NCBI GenBank assembly: GCA_002928735.1
Contig: PERL01000001.1
Span: forward strand, 1 to 64,000
Direction: 5' to 3'
Source: Hyphomicrobium sp.
GTDB taxonomy: Bacteria; Pseudomonadota; Alphaproteobacteria; Rhizobiales; Hyphomicrobiaceae
DNA: 64,000 nucleotides
Below the pieces are notes generated by a model that was not told the origin of the DNA, searched no databases, and saw only the letters and a program-made list of their open reading frames with translations. How positions within the stretch are numbered: position 1 is the first letter of the stretch; every line of letters begins with the position of its first letter. Below, piece by piece: positions 8,686 through 18,907 of the stretch. The position numbers were made by a program, and so were the translations under genes.

Positions 8686-10173
8686 CTATTCGATCCCAAG
8701 CTTTGTCTTCAAAAGATCGCTCACCGCCGCCGGGTTCGCCTTACCGCCCGACGACTTCATGACCTGACCGACAAACCATCCGAGGAGATTGGGCTTCAAC
8801 TTCGCCTGCTCCGCCTTCTCCGGATTGGCCGCCAAAATCTCGTCCACGGCCTTCTCGATCGCACCCGTGTCGGTCACCTGTTTCATGCCGCGCGCTTCGA
8901 CGATCTCGGCCGGATCACCGCCCTCGGTCCATAGGATCTCAAACAGATCCTTGGCAATCTTGCCCGAGATCACACTCGTTGAAATGAGATCGACAAGCCC
9001 ACCGAGCTGCTGGGCCGAAACCGGCGAATGTTCGATATCTTTGCCCTCTTTGTTGAGCCGTCCGAACAGTTCGTTGATCACCCAGTTGGCCGCGATCTTC
9101 CCATCGCGCCCCTTGGCCACCGCTTCGAAATAGTCCGCACTCTCCCGCTCCGCCACGAGCACGCGCGCGTCATACGCCGACAGCCCATAGTCGGCCATGA
9201 ACCGCGCATGCTTTTCGTCCGGCAACTCCGGCAAATGCTGCTTCAGTCCATCCACCCACGCCTGCTCCAGTTCGAGCGGCAGAAGGTCAGGATCGGGGAA
9301 ATACCGGTAATCGTGCGCTTCTTCCTTCGACCGCATCGAGCGCGTCTCGCCCTTGCCGGGATCAAACAGCCGCGTCTCCTGATCGATCTTGCCACCATCC
9401 TCGATGATGTCGATCTGCCGCCGCGCCTCCACCTCGATCGCCTGACCGATAAACCGGATCGAGTTGACGTTCTTGATTTCGCACCGCGTGCCCAGCGGAT
9501 CACCGGGCTTGCGCACAGAGACGTTCACGTCCGCGCGCAGGTTGCCCTTTTCCATGTCGCCATCCGACGTGCCCAGATAGCGCAGGATCGTCCGGAGTTT
9601 CGTCACATACGCCTGTGCTTCCTTGGCCGAGCGCATGTCCGGCTTCGACACGATCTCCATCAGCGCCACGCCCGACCGGTTGAGATCGACGTAGGAATAA
9701 TCAGGGTGCTGGTCATGGATCGACTTGCCCGCATCCTGCTCAAGATGCAGCCGCTCGATGCCCACCGTCTTCTCTTCCCCGTCGACGTCGATCACCACCT
9801 GACCCTCGCCGACCACCGGGTGCTTGTATTGCGAGATCTGATAGCCCTGCGGCAGGTCCGGATAGAAATAGTTCTTCCGGTCGAAGATGCTCCGCAGGTT
9901 GATCTCGGCTTTGAGCCCCAACCCGGTGCGCACCGCCTGCGCCACGCATTCTTCGTTGATCACCGGCAGCATGCCCGGCATCGCCGCGTCAACGAGCGAC
10001 ACATGACTGTTGGGCTCGCCTCCGAACTCCGTCGATGATCCGGAAAACAATTTCGACCGCGAAGCCACCTGCGCATGCACCTCGAGCCCAATGATGACTT
10101 CCCAGTCCCCGGTCGCCCCCGGAATGAGCTTGGACGTCTTCGTCTTGGCACCCGTCGTGTCAGCACGCGCCAT
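8686..10173 (-). CDS. gatB: Asp-tRNA(Asn)/Glu-tRNA(Gln) amidotransferase subunit B
   Basis: 495 residues, the full family length. GatB binds mischarged Glu-tRNA(Gln) or Asp-tRNA(Asn) and activates the carboxylate with ATP, while GatA supplies ammonia. The opening [12 protein letters not shown], the [17 protein letters not shown] core and the C-terminal YqeY-like helical domain (about 330-495) with [11 protein letters not shown] are all present. gatC and gatA are not in the window, so the operon is split, as is common in alphaproteobacteria. Confidence 0.98.
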   Translation of the reverse strand: MARADTTGAKTKTSKLIPGATGDWEVIIGLEVHAQVASRSKLFSGSSTEFGGEPNSHVSLVDAAMPGMLPVINEECVAQAVRTGLGLKAEINLRSIFDRKNYFYPDLPQGYQISQYKHPVVGEGQVVIDVDGEEKTVGIERLHLEQDAGKSIHDQHPDYSYVDLNRSGVALMEIVSKPDMRSAKEAQAYVTKLRTILRYLGTSDGDMEKGNLRADVNVSVRKPGDPLGTRCEIKNVNSIRFIGQAIEVEARRQIDIIEDGGKIDQETRLFDPGKGETRSMRSKEEAHDYRYFPDPDLLPLELEQAWVDGLKQHLPELPDEKHARFMADYGLSAYDARVLVAERESADYFEAVAKGRDGKIAANWVINELFGRLNKEGKDIEHSPVSAQQLGGLVDLISTSVISGKIAKDLFEILWTEGGDPAEIVEARGMKQVTDTGAIEKAVDEILAANPEKAEQAKLKPNLLGWFVGQVMKSSGGKANPAAVSDLLKTKLGIE

Positions 10174-10280
10174 GGCTTAATTTCCTGCCTCGGTCGGAAT
10201 GAAATGAAGAGGTTTTGGTTATCCCACCCACGCCAGCGAGGCAACCGGGCGGGCACGCCACTTGCACGAAACACGATCGC

Positions 10281-11258
10281 TCAAGGCGTCGTCGGCGCCA
10301 GATATTTGAGCGCGGCCGTCGACACGGCCCCACCAACCACGCAGGGAATACCGAGTTGCACCTGCCCCATGGCACTCGCCGCCACGCAGCCCAGCGCCAG
10401 CACCGTCTGCCCCGCTTGCCCCCACCATGCATAATTGCGCGCGCTCTCTGGCCCCCGCGCCTTCAACTGATCGATCGCCGCCACCGCATCGCGCCGGATC
10501 TTGGCCGTCTCAAACGTCTCCGCCGCCAGGATCACCTCGCGCAAATGCCGCCGCGCCACGTCGCTCTCTTGGACATTCATCTGCCCCTTCAGCGTATCAA
10601 GCAAATCCTTGTCCCGCGTCGCATTCGACGCCAGCGTCCACTTCGCCATCGCCGCAATCGTCAGCCGATCGACGCTGTCACCCTCGCTCATCCACGCCAG
10701 CGCCGAGACGATGCGACCCACCGCCGCTTCCGACCCGCTCCCGAAATAGTACCCCCAGTGACTGTCGAGCACGAACGACCCCTCATCCAAGGGCAGTTCG
10801 AACAGCGTCTTCCCATCACCAAACAGATATTTGTCGATCAACACCTGCCGCGCCGGCATCCGCTCGGCAAACGCGGAAAGTACAGCCTTCCAATTCGGCA
10901 GACCCGAAAACGCAATCGCCTTGATCAGGATGACCTGATCCTCCGGCGGCATGGGAAACATCTGGGCGATCAGCCGCGCCGCGTCGTCGGGGTTCGTCGC
11001 CAGCACCCCGGCGATGAAGCCGACCTGTAATCCCGCCTGGTCGAGTTCCCGCAAGAGGCCGTATTCGCCCATCGCGCGCACGGCTGCCGGCAGCTTGGCC
11101 GGCTCCGGTTCACCGCGATACCCGTTGATCCACTTGAGCACGGACTCCGCCCGCTCGAACGCTTTGGCCGGTTCACGCGCCTTTTTCGCCGCCGCATCAG
11201 CGGCGGCGGGCACCAAGATCAACAATAGGACCGCCAAGGATCGCGCCCAACCGCGCAT
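10281..11258 (-). CDS. Secreted hypothetical protein, helical
   Basis: 325 residues. The start at 11258 is supported by TGGAGG 6 bases upstream and puts a signal peptide (cleavage after AADA near residue 22) at the N-terminus. The mature protein is mostly helical with HEAT/TPR-like spacing. Near the end is a hydrophobic Gly/Ala stretch with two Cys (A-L-G-C-V-A-A-S ... G-I-P-C-V-V-G-G) that may be a membrane hairpin. Likely periplasmic and possibly membrane-attached. No domain recognised. It is followed by gatB on the same strand after about 107 bases. Confidence 0.7.
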   Translation of the reverse strand: MRGWARSLAVLLLILVPAAADAAAKKAREPAKAFERAESVLKWINGYRGEPEPAKLPAAVRAMGEYGLLRELDQAGLQVGFIAGVLATNPDDAARLIAQMFPMPPEDQVILIKAIAFSGLPNWKAVLSAFAERMPARQVLIDKYLFGDGKTLFELPLDEGSFVLDSHWGYYFGSGSEAAVGRIVSALAWMSEGDSVDRLTIAAMAKWTLASNATRDKDLLDTLKGQMNVQESDVARRHLREVILAAETFETAKIRRDAVAAIDQLKARGPESARNYAWWGQAGQTVLALGCVAASAMGQVQLGIPCVVGGAVSTAALKYLAPTTP

Positions 11259-11319
11259 CACGCCTCCACCACTGGTCAGGCGACAGACGCTCCCCGCCAT
11301 GGCGCTTTTGTGGCAAGTG

Positions 11320-11607
11320 CTATTCGGCCGGTCCGCGCGGCCGCCAGATATCGACCCACGCCAAGTCATCCGACTTGTGCGACCGGGCGCCGCTGAGCCG
11401 CTTCAACTCCGCCAACTGATCCTGCAGCAGACGAATCCGCATCTCCAAGCTGTCGCGCTCGGCAACCGGCACGGTCTCATACGTCTGGATCAAAGCGGCG
11501 ATCACGCCTCGCGTGAAATCCACTTTGGAATACTTGTTGTTGCTGCCGTCCCCTGCTGTCGAGGAAGACGGTGTTCGGCTCCGGCTTCCAAATGTTTTCT
11601 TGGGCAT
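11320..11607 (-). CDS. Small hypothetical protein with coiled-coil segment
   Basis: 95 residues. A Ser/Lys-rich disordered head is followed by an amphipathic helix (S-L-E-M-R-I-R-L-L-Q-D-Q-L-A-E-L-K-R-L) that could form a coiled coil, and a C-terminal D-L-A-W-V-D-I-W. The ATG at 11607 is the first clear methionine; an upstream in-frame one at 11634 would add nine residues. It lies 61 bases upstream of the secreted protein and may share its transcript. Unknown function. Confidence 0.55.
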   Translation of the reverse strand: MPKKTFGSRSRTPSSSTAGDGSNNKYSKVDFTRGVIAALIQTYETVPVAERDSLEMRIRLLQDQLAELKRLSGARSHKSDDLAWVDIWRPRGPAE

Positions 11608-11845
11608 GGGGCATTCACCTGGGGCACACGCCAAACGTTGACGTGTCGCGATCCTCCCTTGATACGGATCAATTGCTGATAACTTGTGCCGGGATGCGCG
11701 CGATTTCTCCGCGAATTAACTTCGAAATTCCGCCAGTTTCACTTCAAATTCGAAGCATCGCCCGGCCGCCTCACGCGCCGCGACAGACGCGGCAACAAGC
11801 GCCCGTCCCTTGACCTCGCCGCACGTCCAAGACAATGGTCCGCTC

Positions 11846-13780
11846 ATGTCCGGAACTGAAACAAACGACCTTCAAGACGGCGGCCTGCCAGCGTCCGGAT
11901 CCCCGGCCGGTCCGGCGGTCATCGCCGGCTATTTGAAAACCCTACCCTCGCAGCCGGGCGTCTATCGCATGCTCGATGCGGAAGGCACCGTCATCTACGT
12001 CGGCAAGGCGCGCAACCTAAAGGCCCGCGTCTCCAACTATGCCCGCGGCAACGGCCATTCCAATCGTATTGCGCGCATGATCTCTCTCACCACGTCGATG
12101 GAGTTCGTCACCGTCCGCACCGAAGCCGAAGCGCTCCTCCTCGAAGCCAACCTGATCAAGCGCTTCAAACCGCGTTTCAACGTCCTGATGCGCGACGACA
12201 AGTCATTTCCCTACATCCTGATCCGCCGCGACACCCCCGCCCCCCAGATCCTCAAACACCGCGGCGCCCGCACCATCAAAGGCGACTACTTCGGCCCCTT
12301 CGCCTCCGCCGGCGCCGTCTCCCGCGCCATCAGCATGCTGCAGCGCGCATTTCTCCTGCGCTCCTGCTCCGATAGCGTCTTCGAAGGCCGCACGCGCCCC
12401 TGCCTCCTCTTCCAGATCAAGCGCTGCGCCGGCCCGTGCACAAACGAAATTCCAGACGCAGAATATCAGGCCCTCGTCGACGAAGCAGTTCGCTTCCTGC
12501 GCGGCGAAAGCCAATCCGTACGCGAAATGTACCAACTCCTGATGCAGCAGGCCTCCGATGCTCTGGAGTTCGAGCGCGCCGCCAAGTTCCGCAATCGCCT
12601 CTGGGCGCTGGCCCACGTCCAGGCCGATCAGACCATCAATCCCGACAACATCGAAGAGGCCGACGTCTTCGCCGCACACCAGGAAGGCGGCCAGACCTGC
12701 ATCCAGGTCTTCTTCTTCCGCGCCGGCCAGAACTGGGGCAACCGCGCCTACTATCCCAAAGCCGATAAGGCCCTCACCGTCGAAGAGGTGCTCTCATCCT
12801 TCATCGCCCAGTTCTACGATGACAAACCCGTGCCGCGCCTCATCCTCTTAAGTCACGACTTCGAAGAGCGCGCGCTGATGGCCGAAGCGCTCTCCACCAA
12901 GGCCGAGCGCAAAGTCGAAATCCGCGTCCCCAGCCGCGGCACCAAGTCCGGCCTCGTCGACCACGCCTTGACCAACGCCCGCGAAGCCCTCGGCCGCAAA
13001 CTCGCCGAAACCTCGTCTCAAACCCGCCTGCTCGAAGGCGTCCAGGAACGTTTCGGCCTCGCCGAACTCCCCCGCCGCATCGAGGTCTACGACAACAGCC
13101 ACATCTCCGGCACCAACGCCATCGGCGCCATGATCGTCGCCGGCCCCGAAGGCTTCGTCAAAAACGCTTACCGGAAATTCAATATCAAATCGCCCGACAC
13201 CGCACCCGGCGACGATTACGCGATGATGCGCGAGGTGCTGACCCGCCGCTTCAAACGGCTCGCCGAAGCGACCGCCGCGCCAGCACCATCTGAACCCGGC
13301 GTCGATCCCGAACCCATGTTCCCTGACAAGCCCGACCTCGTCTTGATCGACGGCGGCGCCGGACAACTGTCAGTCGCCCAACAGGTCATGGCCGATGTCG
13401 GGCTGCACGACATTCCCCTTGTCGGCATTGCCAAGGGTCCGGACCGCGATGCCGGCCGCGAGCACTTCCACGTTCCCGGCCGCCCGCAGTCCTTCATGCT
13501 CGAACCGCGCGACCCCGTGCTCTACTTCATCCAGCGCCTGCGCGACGAAGCCCACCGCTTTGCTATCGGCACCCACCGCGCCAAGCGCTCCAAAGCCATC
13601 AGCGCCAACCCGCTCGACGAAATCGACGGCATCGGTCCATCGCGCCGCCGTGCCCTCCTCAACCACTTCGGCTCGGCGAAATCGGTTTCAAAGGCAGGCA
13701 TTGAAGATCTGAAGGCCGTCGAAGGCATCTCCGCCGAAATGGCGCAGAAGGTCTACGACTTCTTCCACGAGCGCGGCTGA
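11846..13780 (+). CDS. uvrC: Excinuclease ABC subunit C
   Basis: 644 residues. UvrC makes both incisions around bulky DNA lesions in nucleotide excision repair. GIY-YIG nuclease domain at about 33-110 (Q-P-G-V-Y and Y-V-G-K-A-R-N-L-K); four-Cys cluster C-S-D-S...[13 protein letters not shown] near 190-215; UVR motif near 240-270 for UvrB contact; RNase H-like endonuclease domain from about 390 ([11 protein letters not shown]); and a C-terminal double helix-hairpin-helix (D-E-I-D-G-I-G-P). The ATG at 11846 was preferred to a TTG at 11810. In related genomes pgsA and moaDE follow; here pgsA is missing. Confidence 0.97.
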   Translation: MSGTETNDLQDGGLPASGSPAGPAVIAGYLKTLPSQPGVYRMLDAEGTVIYVGKARNLKARVSNYARGNGHSNRIARMISLTTSMEFVTVRTEAEALLLEANLIKRFKPRFNVLMRDDKSFPYILIRRDTPAPQILKHRGARTIKGDYFGPFASAGAVSRAISMLQRAFLLRSCSDSVFEGRTRPCLLFQIKRCAGPCTNEIPDAEYQALVDEAVRFLRGESQSVREMYQLLMQQASDALEFERAAKFRNRLWALAHVQADQTINPDNIEEADVFAAHQEGGQTCIQVFFFRAGQNWGNRAYYPKADKALTVEEVLSSFIAQFYDDKPVPRLILLSHDFEERALMAEALSTKAERKVEIRVPSRGTKSGLVDHALTNAREALGRKLAETSSQTRLLEGVQERFGLAELPRRIEVYDNSHISGTNAIGAMIVAGPEGFVKNAYRKFNIKSPDTAPGDDYAMMREVLTRRFKRLAEATAAPAPSEPGVDPEPMFPDKPDLVLIDGGAGQLSVAQQVMADVGLHDIPLVGIAKGPDRDAGREHFHVPGRPQSFMLEPRDPVLYFIQRLRDEAHRFAIGTHRAKRSKAISANPLDEIDGIGPSRRRALLNHFGSAKSVSKAGIEDLKAVEGISAEMAQKVYDFFHERG

Positions 13781-13783
13781 CGC

Positions 13784-14299
13784 TCAGCGATCGAACCTGC
13801 GCGCTATCAATATCAGCAGCGGAAACGCCACCGCCCACACCGCACCAATGGTCACGAGACTCTGCCAAACTGGTTCGCCCAGCGTCAGCGCACCAATCTT
13901 CGAGCCCGCATAATAAGACGGCCCGCTCGCCAGCGCGCCGAATAGCACTGCCAGCCATAATCGGTCTTTCATCCACGCCAGCGACACGTTGATCAGCGTC
14001 GCGAACGCCGCCCAAAGCCCGATCATAAACGCCGGCGGCATTCCAGAGACCGTGGCTTGCGCTGCATACTGCGTCGCGCCCGCAGCCATATTGATGATCT
14101 CCACACATATCCCAAGCAGAATGGCGGCTGCGGCCAGCATCAATTCAGCCCGCCGCTTGTCAGCCGGCATCATCCCGAGATGGATCACGAGAGCCACGAG
14201 CGAGGGCACGACCGCCAGCCCAAACTCGCCCTGCGCAGCCAACGCCGCCACTGCAAACCACGCCGCGTAACTCAACGCCACGTTCATAAAAACCCGCAT
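13784..14299 (-). CDS. DUF2878-like integral membrane protein
   Basis: 171 residues with about six hydrophobic helices, starting N-V-A-L-S-Y-A-A-W-F-A-V and ending V-A-F-P-L-L-I-L-I-A-R-R-F. Length and topology match the DUF2878 family of unknown inner-membrane proteins. It is transcribed against uvrC and ends only 3 bases from its stop, so the two messages converge and overlap. It occupies the place where pgsA would be expected. Confidence 0.65.
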   Translation of the reverse strand: MRVFMNVALSYAAWFAVAALAAQGEFGLAVVPSLVALVIHLGMMPADKRRAELMLAAAAILLGICVEIINMAAGATQYAAQATVSGMPPAFMIGLWAAFATLINVSLAWMKDRLWLAVLFGALASGPSYYAGSKIGALTLGEPVWQSLVTIGAVWAVAFPLLILIARRFDR

Positions 14300-14457
14300 T
14301 TACCCCCCAATCCCGCCGAGCCCCCAAGCCATCTACGCGATCGCGTTGCTGGAAGATGACTGAGCCTTACCCATTGACGCAGCCATCCCTCACGTAGACA
14401 TAAAGGCTCGCCGTTGCCGGAAGACACTCCGTACACCGGCGTTGGAGTTTCGAGACT

Positions 14458-14727
14458 ATGACGGCCACCACCGAAATCACGCTGCGCTACTTTGCCTGGA
14501 TCCGGGAAAAGACCGGCCTCGCCCAAGAACGCTTAACACTGCCGCCCACAGTGGAAACGGTCGCCGATCTGCTCGCATGGCAAGCCACGCGCGGCCCGGA
14601 ATTCGCCGATGCCTTCGCCAAACCCGGCATCATCCGCGCCGCCATCGACCAGCGCCACGTCAAGCCCGCCACCACCTTGGTCGGCGCCCGCGAAATCGCC
14701 TTCTTCCCCCCTGTGACGGGAGGCTGA
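14458..14727 (+). CDS. moaD: Molybdopterin synthase small subunit MoaD
   Basis: 89-residue ubiquitin-fold sulfur carrier. The R-Y-F-A-W-I-R-E opening and the C-terminal P-P-V-T-G-G with the obligatory Gly-Gly are present. The terminal glycine is activated to a thiocarboxylate that supplies the dithiolene sulfurs of molybdopterin. Four bases separate it from moaE, so the two subunits are made from one transcript. This supply of sulfur links it to cysteine desulfurase activity. Confidence 0.96.
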   Translation: MTATTEITLRYFAWIREKTGLAQERLTLPPTVETVADLLAWQATRGPEFADAFAKPGIIRAAIDQRHVKPATTLVGAREIAFFPPVTGG

Positions 14728-14731
14728 CGCC

Positions 14732-15196
14732 ATGGCCGTCCGCGTCCAAACCCAGGACTTCGACATCGCCGCCGAGATCGCAGCCCTCACGTCTGACCGC
14801 ACGGACATCGGCGCTGTGGTCACCTTTACCGGCCTTGTCCGCGGCCAAGCCTCCGGCCACGACCTCGTGTCCATGACGCTGGAACACTACCCCGGCATGA
14901 CCGAAGCCGAGCTCGAAGCCGTCGAAGCCGAAGCGCACGCCCGCTGGCCCCTGCAAGCAAGCCTCATCGTCCACCGCGTCGGCGAATTACAGCCCGGCGC
15001 CAACATCGTCCTGGTGATCACCGCCTCGCCCCACCGCCAAGCCGCCTTCCAAGCCGCTGAATTTCTGATGGATTATCTCAAAACCCGCGCGCCCTTCTGG
15101 AAGAAGGAAACGTTCGCCGGCGGCCAGTCCGCCTGGGTCGACGCACGCGAAGCCGATGCCACCGCCGTAGAGCGCTGGACCCGCAGCCCCTCGTAG
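14732..15196 (+). CDS. moaE: Molybdopterin synthase catalytic subunit MoaE
   Basis: 154 residues. MoaE converts cyclic pyranopterin monophosphate to molybdopterin together with MoaD. Recognised from G-A-V-V-T-F-T-G-L-V-R, L-E-H-Y-P-G-M, V-H-R-V-G-E-L, and the C-terminal region P-F-W-K-K-E that contains the catalytic lysines. Complete. The downstream xdhC-type gene at the far right of the window is another molybdenum cofactor gene, although distant. Confidence 0.96.
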   Translation: MAVRVQTQDFDIAAEIAALTSDRTDIGAVVTFTGLVRGQASGHDLVSMTLEHYPGMTEAELEAVEAEAHARWPLQASLIVHRVGELQPGANIVLVITASPHRQAAFQAAEFLMDYLKTRAPFWKKETFAGGQSAWVDAREADATAVERWTRSPS

Positions 15197-15360
15197 CGGG
15201 CTCTTCCGGAATACAACCGCGAGACCCGCGTTAGCACTTTGATAACCGTACCGGGTCCATATCTTTGCCCGATGCCGACCCGGAAACCGCCATCTTCTCC
15301 GGGGATGCTTCGGACTTACCCGTTTTGGTTATCGTTTTGCGTCGTCGGGGGTCGAAGGGG

Positions 15361-16647
15361 ATGGTTCTGGACACGACACTTTCGCGCGTCTCGCGCGCGG
15401 CAACTTGCTTTGCCGCGGGAGCGATAGCCTGTGCCGTGATGTGCACCACCGTATCCGCCGAAGAAACGGCGCTCTCCCCGTCAGGCACGTCCGCCACGGC
15501 GGAAGCCGCCCCGGCCACTAAACCGACAGCTTCCAGCCGCACGCGTTTCCTCATCGGCCTCGACAAATCCGTTGCCTACACGGTGTCGGCCCTGCCCAAT
15601 CCCAATCGCGTCGTTATCGACATCCCCGATGTCGCTGTGCGACTGCCGCCCGACCCCGGCCCTAATCCCGTCGGCCTCGTCAAATCAGTGCGCAGCGGCC
15701 AGACGGCCAGCGGCCAAACCAAAGTCGTCATCGAAGTCACCGAACCGGTCGTCATCGACAAGACCAAGATCGAAAAGGTGGAAGGCGGCAAGGGCGTTCA
15801 TCTGTCCGTCGATATCATTCCGGCCAGAAAGCCCCTGAAGTCGCAGCCATTCGCTCTGGGCGCCGCCGGCATACAGCCCCCGCTTCCAATGCCCGCCAAG
15901 CGTCCTGGCGAGGCCGCAAAGGCCGCCTATAAGCCCATCATCGTCATCGACCCCGGCCACGGCGGCCACGACACCGGCGCCATGAAGCACGGTGCCATCG
16001 AAAAGGACGTGGTGCTCGCCTTCGCCAAAGTTCTGCGTGACAAGATCGAGAAGACCGGCCGCTATAAAGTCTTGATGACCCGCGACACCGACGTCTTCGT
16101 TGAACTCGACGAACGGCGCGCCTTTGGTGAGAAGCATCAGGCGGCGCTCTTCATTGCAGTACATGCCGACTATGCGAAAACCAGTGCACGCGGCGCGACC
16201 ATCTACTCCCTTCGCGAAAGCGTCGCCAATTCTTTGAAGCGCTCGGCAAAAGGCGATGTTTCCGAGCATCTCCTCTCGGACAGCGAACTGGCCGCCGTCA
16301 AAAAAGCCAACGGCGACAACAACGTCTCAGCGGTTCGCAATATCCTCGCAGACTTTGCCGGCCGCGAAGTCGAGAGCACCCGCGAGCGAACCAACATCTT
16401 CTCCCGCTCTGTCATCGAACACATGGGCGAAACCACCAGCCTTCGTCAAAAGCCCGACCAGCAGGCCGCCTTCCGCGTCCTAAAGACCGCGCAGTTCCCC
16501 TCGGTATTGATCGAGCTGGCATACGTGACCAACAAGGAAGATGCCCGTCTTCTCCAGTCGAACGAATGGCGCGGAAAAGTTGCCGATAGCATCACGACGG
16601 CCGTCGAAAACTATTTCACGCACCAATTGGCCCGCCTACCAATGTAG
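15361..16647 (+). CDS. amiC: Periplasmic N-acetylmuramoyl-L-alanine amidase with AMIN domain
   Basis: 428 residues with a signal peptide (to about residue 33). An AMIN domain (about 55-150) targets the protein to the septum or peptidoglycan. The C-terminal Amidase_3 zinc domain (about 195-425) has the ligands in D-P-G-H-G-G-H-D, the following Glu in A-I-E-K-D-V-V, the His in A-V-H-A-D and the catalytic Glu in V-L-I-E-L-A-Y-V. It cleaves the bond between muramic acid and L-Ala to separate daughter cells. The start at 15361 has GAAGGGG upstream and removes a non-signal extension. The AmiA/B/C subtype is not certain. Confidence 0.92.
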   Translation: MVLDTTLSRVSRAATCFAAGAIACAVMCTTVSAEETALSPSGTSATAEAAPATKPTASSRTRFLIGLDKSVAYTVSALPNPNRVVIDIPDVAVRLPPDPGPNPVGLVKSVRSGQTASGQTKVVIEVTEPVVIDKTKIEKVEGGKGVHLSVDIIPARKPLKSQPFALGAAGIQPPLPMPAKRPGEAAKAAYKPIIVIDPGHGGHDTGAMKHGAIEKDVVLAFAKVLRDKIEKTGRYKVLMTRDTDVFVELDERRAFGEKHQAALFIAVHADYAKTSARGATIYSLRESVANSLKRSAKGDVSEHLLSDSELAAVKKANGDNNVSAVRNILADFAGREVESTRERTNIFSRSVIEHMGETTSLRQKPDQQAAFRVLKTAQFPSVLIELAYVTNKEDARLLQSNEWRGKVADSITTAVENYFTHQLARLPM

Positions 16648-16748
16648 GCTGAATGATTGCGCGGGTAAGCAGACACATCGTTAACCATCCGCGTTCTGCT
16701 CATTTTAATTTTTTCGGTCTACGGCTGATCGTCCGGAGGTAACGGGCG

Positions 16749-18146
16749 ATGATAATGAAGACCCATCCGCTGCGGACGTTCGCGGAAGATACGCGCGCCT
16801 CGGTCGCGCTGACATTCGCGGTTATGCTGACGACGCTATTGATCGCGGGCGGCATTGCTGTCGATTACAGCCGCAGCTTGAACGTTCACACCAGCCTGCA
16901 GAACGACCTTGATGCTGCCCTTTTGGCGGGCGCCACGCAGTCCGACAAGACGGAAGAAATCCGTGAAGTGGCTCAGATGTACGTCGCCGACAATTGGCGC
17001 AATAAATTCGGCATCACCGGCAACGTCGAGATAATTGTCGACAAGCCTGAGGAGTCGGTCGTCCGTGGCCGGATTACTGTCCAGGTGCCAACCACTCTCA
17101 TGGCAATTGCTGGCGTTTCCACCGTGCCCGTCAGCGTCGCCTCTGAAATTCAGATGGCAGGGCAGAATCTCGAGGTCGCACTTGTCCTCGACGTCACCGA
17201 CAGCATGGCTGGGCCCAAGATAGAAGCCTTAAAGCAATCCGCCACCGAACTCGTCGAGAGAGCGTACGAAAACGAATCCTCGCGCGATCACGTCCGTATC
17301 GCCCTTGTCCCGTTCGCCGACTACGTGAACGTCGGCGAAATCAATCGCAACGCCAACTGGATCGACGTTCCCCTCGACACGGAAACGACGAGCGAAAGCT
17401 GCATCGATAACTACCGTGAAGTGACCGGCACAACGAACTGCCGCATGGAAACCTACTCCTACGACCGCGACGGGGTCACAGTCACGGGAGAGCAGCAAAT
17501 CTGCGATTACGAATATGGCCCGCCGACAACGCGTTGCTTCACCACGACCTACTACAATCGCTGGTACGGCTGCGCCGCTTCGCGCGATTACCCTCTCGAC
17601 GTAAAAGACGAGCAATGGGAGGTGCGTGTCCCGGGCGCAATGAACGTGGCGTGCGGCACCCCAGGCATGGAATTGACGAACGACGACGCCGCGTTGAAGC
17701 AACGCATCTCGGAAATTACGACCTTCGGCAATACCTACATCCCCGCTGGCCTGTTTTGGGGCTGGACGGTCCTCTCGCAACACGAACCATTTTCGACGGC
17801 CAAGGGCTATAACGAACTCGTCGATGGCAAGCCGATCGAGAAAATCATGGTGCTGATGACGGACGGTGCCAATACGCGATCGCCCAACTACGTGGCCAAG
17901 AACCACTCCGGAAACGATGTCGCCATGGCCAATTCCCGAACGGCTGAGCTGTGCACGAACGTGAAAAGCCAGCAGATCAAGGTCTATACGGTCGCGTTCG
18001 ATGTCATCGACGAAAACCTCAAAGACATGCTTCGCGATTGTGCATCCTCGCCGCAGAATTTCTATGACGCCGAGGACGCAACGGAGCTCCAGGCGGCATT
18101 CGCCAATATCGGCGCGAATTTGTCGCCGCTCCGCATCGCACGCTAA
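16749..18146 (+). CDS. TadG-like protein: N-terminal pilin-type helix plus vWA domain
   Basis: 465 residues. A basic head and a single membrane helix (about 22-42) with S-L-N-V-H-T-S-L-Q-N-D-L-D-A-A-L-L-A-G-A after it is the TadE/TadG pattern; such proteins act in tight-adherence pilus assembly. From about residue 135 a von Willebrand A domain starts with V-L-D-V-T-D-S-M (MIDAS-like, although the usual D-x-S-x-S is D-x-T-x-S here). An insert of about 90 residues (about 215-305) is rich in Cys, Tyr and Thr. GGAGG stands 8 bases before the start. No other tad genes are nearby, so it is an orphan. Confidence 0.88.
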   Translation: MIMKTHPLRTFAEDTRASVALTFAVMLTTLLIAGGIAVDYSRSLNVHTSLQNDLDAALLAGATQSDKTEEIREVAQMYVADNWRNKFGITGNVEIIVDKPEESVVRGRITVQVPTTLMAIAGVSTVPVSVASEIQMAGQNLEVALVLDVTDSMAGPKIEALKQSATELVERAYENESSRDHVRIALVPFADYVNVGEINRNANWIDVPLDTETTSESCIDNYREVTGTTNCRMETYSYDRDGVTVTGEQQICDYEYGPPTTRCFTTTYYNRWYGCAASRDYPLDVKDEQWEVRVPGAMNVACGTPGMELTNDDAALKQRISEITTFGNTYIPAGLFWGWTVLSQHEPFSTAKGYNELVDGKPIEKIMVLMTDGANTRSPNYVAKNHSGNDVAMANSRTAELCTNVKSQQIKVYTVAFDVIDENLKDMLRDCASSPQNFYDAEDATELQAAFANIGANLSPLRIAR

Positions 18147-18177
18147 GCCGCCTGCCAACGCGGCCCCAAAAAAGAAG

Positions 18178-18203
18178 AAAGGCCGGTCGCATGACCGGCC
18201 TTT
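18178..18203 (+). terminator. Rho-independent terminator after the TadG-like gene
   Basis: AAAGGCCGGTC and GACCGGCCTTT form a perfect 11-bp stem around GCAT, 31 bases after the stop codon. Confidence 0.85.
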
Positions 18204-18851
18204 CGTGTGTCTGCCGGCGACGGATCGCACCCGCCACCGGCCTTCGTCATTCAAGCACTACTTGGAGGGTGTGCAGGTTTGAGTCGCCAGAGGAGCAGAA
18301 AAAGCCATTCGAGATCGAGCCTCCTTGCGAACGAGCGGCGTGGTCGCGACGCCAAAACGACTGCTGGACTTGGACGAAAGTGCATCTTCATCAGGCACTC
18401 CCTCGAGGGTCGTAGCACCGCGCCGTGGAACCCGGGCCATGGGTTCCCCTTCGAAACAGTTGGACAGTGACGCACGCCGCGAGCGCGACGGGTGAGCCCA
18501 TCGCGGCGAGTTCTGTCCGATTGGTCTGCAGGAAGGGGCGCGGCCGTCTTGGACGGCTCTGCGGGGAGATTTGGGTGCGGTTCGCTTCGACGCTCCCTCG
18601 AGCAGCCCCGTCCAGGACCGCTCCACGTCGAACCGAATAAGATGGCCAGTTGGTTTTGACCGGCACAGAGTTTCCAAGCGCTTTCGCCCTTTAGCTCCGA
18701 CGCACGCACCTCTCCGGCACGCTCCGGATAAACCGGAACGGACCGGATGCGAGGCTCCCCCGCTGCACTGATGCTAAGTGATTCGTCCACAGGGCCAATG
18801 ACACAAGTTTAGCCGGGCCCTGCCGGATTTCCGGCCAGTTGCAAAACGGCA
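18204..18851. other. Non-coding gap of about 650 bases
   Basis: All six frames are short or give Arg/Ser/Pro-rich translations without start signals. It contains small inverted repeats such as CTCCCTCGAGGG near 18400. No tRNA-like or repeat structure was found. Minus-strand frames from 18251 have no ribosome site and no family resemblance. Confidence 0.4.
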
Positions 18852-18876
18852 GCGGCCCCACCATTAGCGGGGCCGC
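18852..18876 (-). terminator. Putative terminator of rpoH
   Basis: GCGGCCCC (18852-18859) and GGGGCCGC (18869-18876) pair perfectly; on the minus strand the stem is followed by TGCCGTTTTGC. It lies 31 bases past the rpoH stop. The T-run is weak. Confidence 0.55.
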
Positions 18877-18907
18877 CAATAAATCAGAGACCTCGTCGGC
18901 CGGACCG

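Noticed and set aside
9028-10038. 336-codon plus-strand frame inside gatB
   Set aside because: Antisense of gatB, His/Arg/Leu-rich, no start signal.
18251-18790. 179-codon minus-strand frame in the gap before rpoH
   Set aside because: Arg/Ser/Pro-rich, no ribosome site, no family resemblance.
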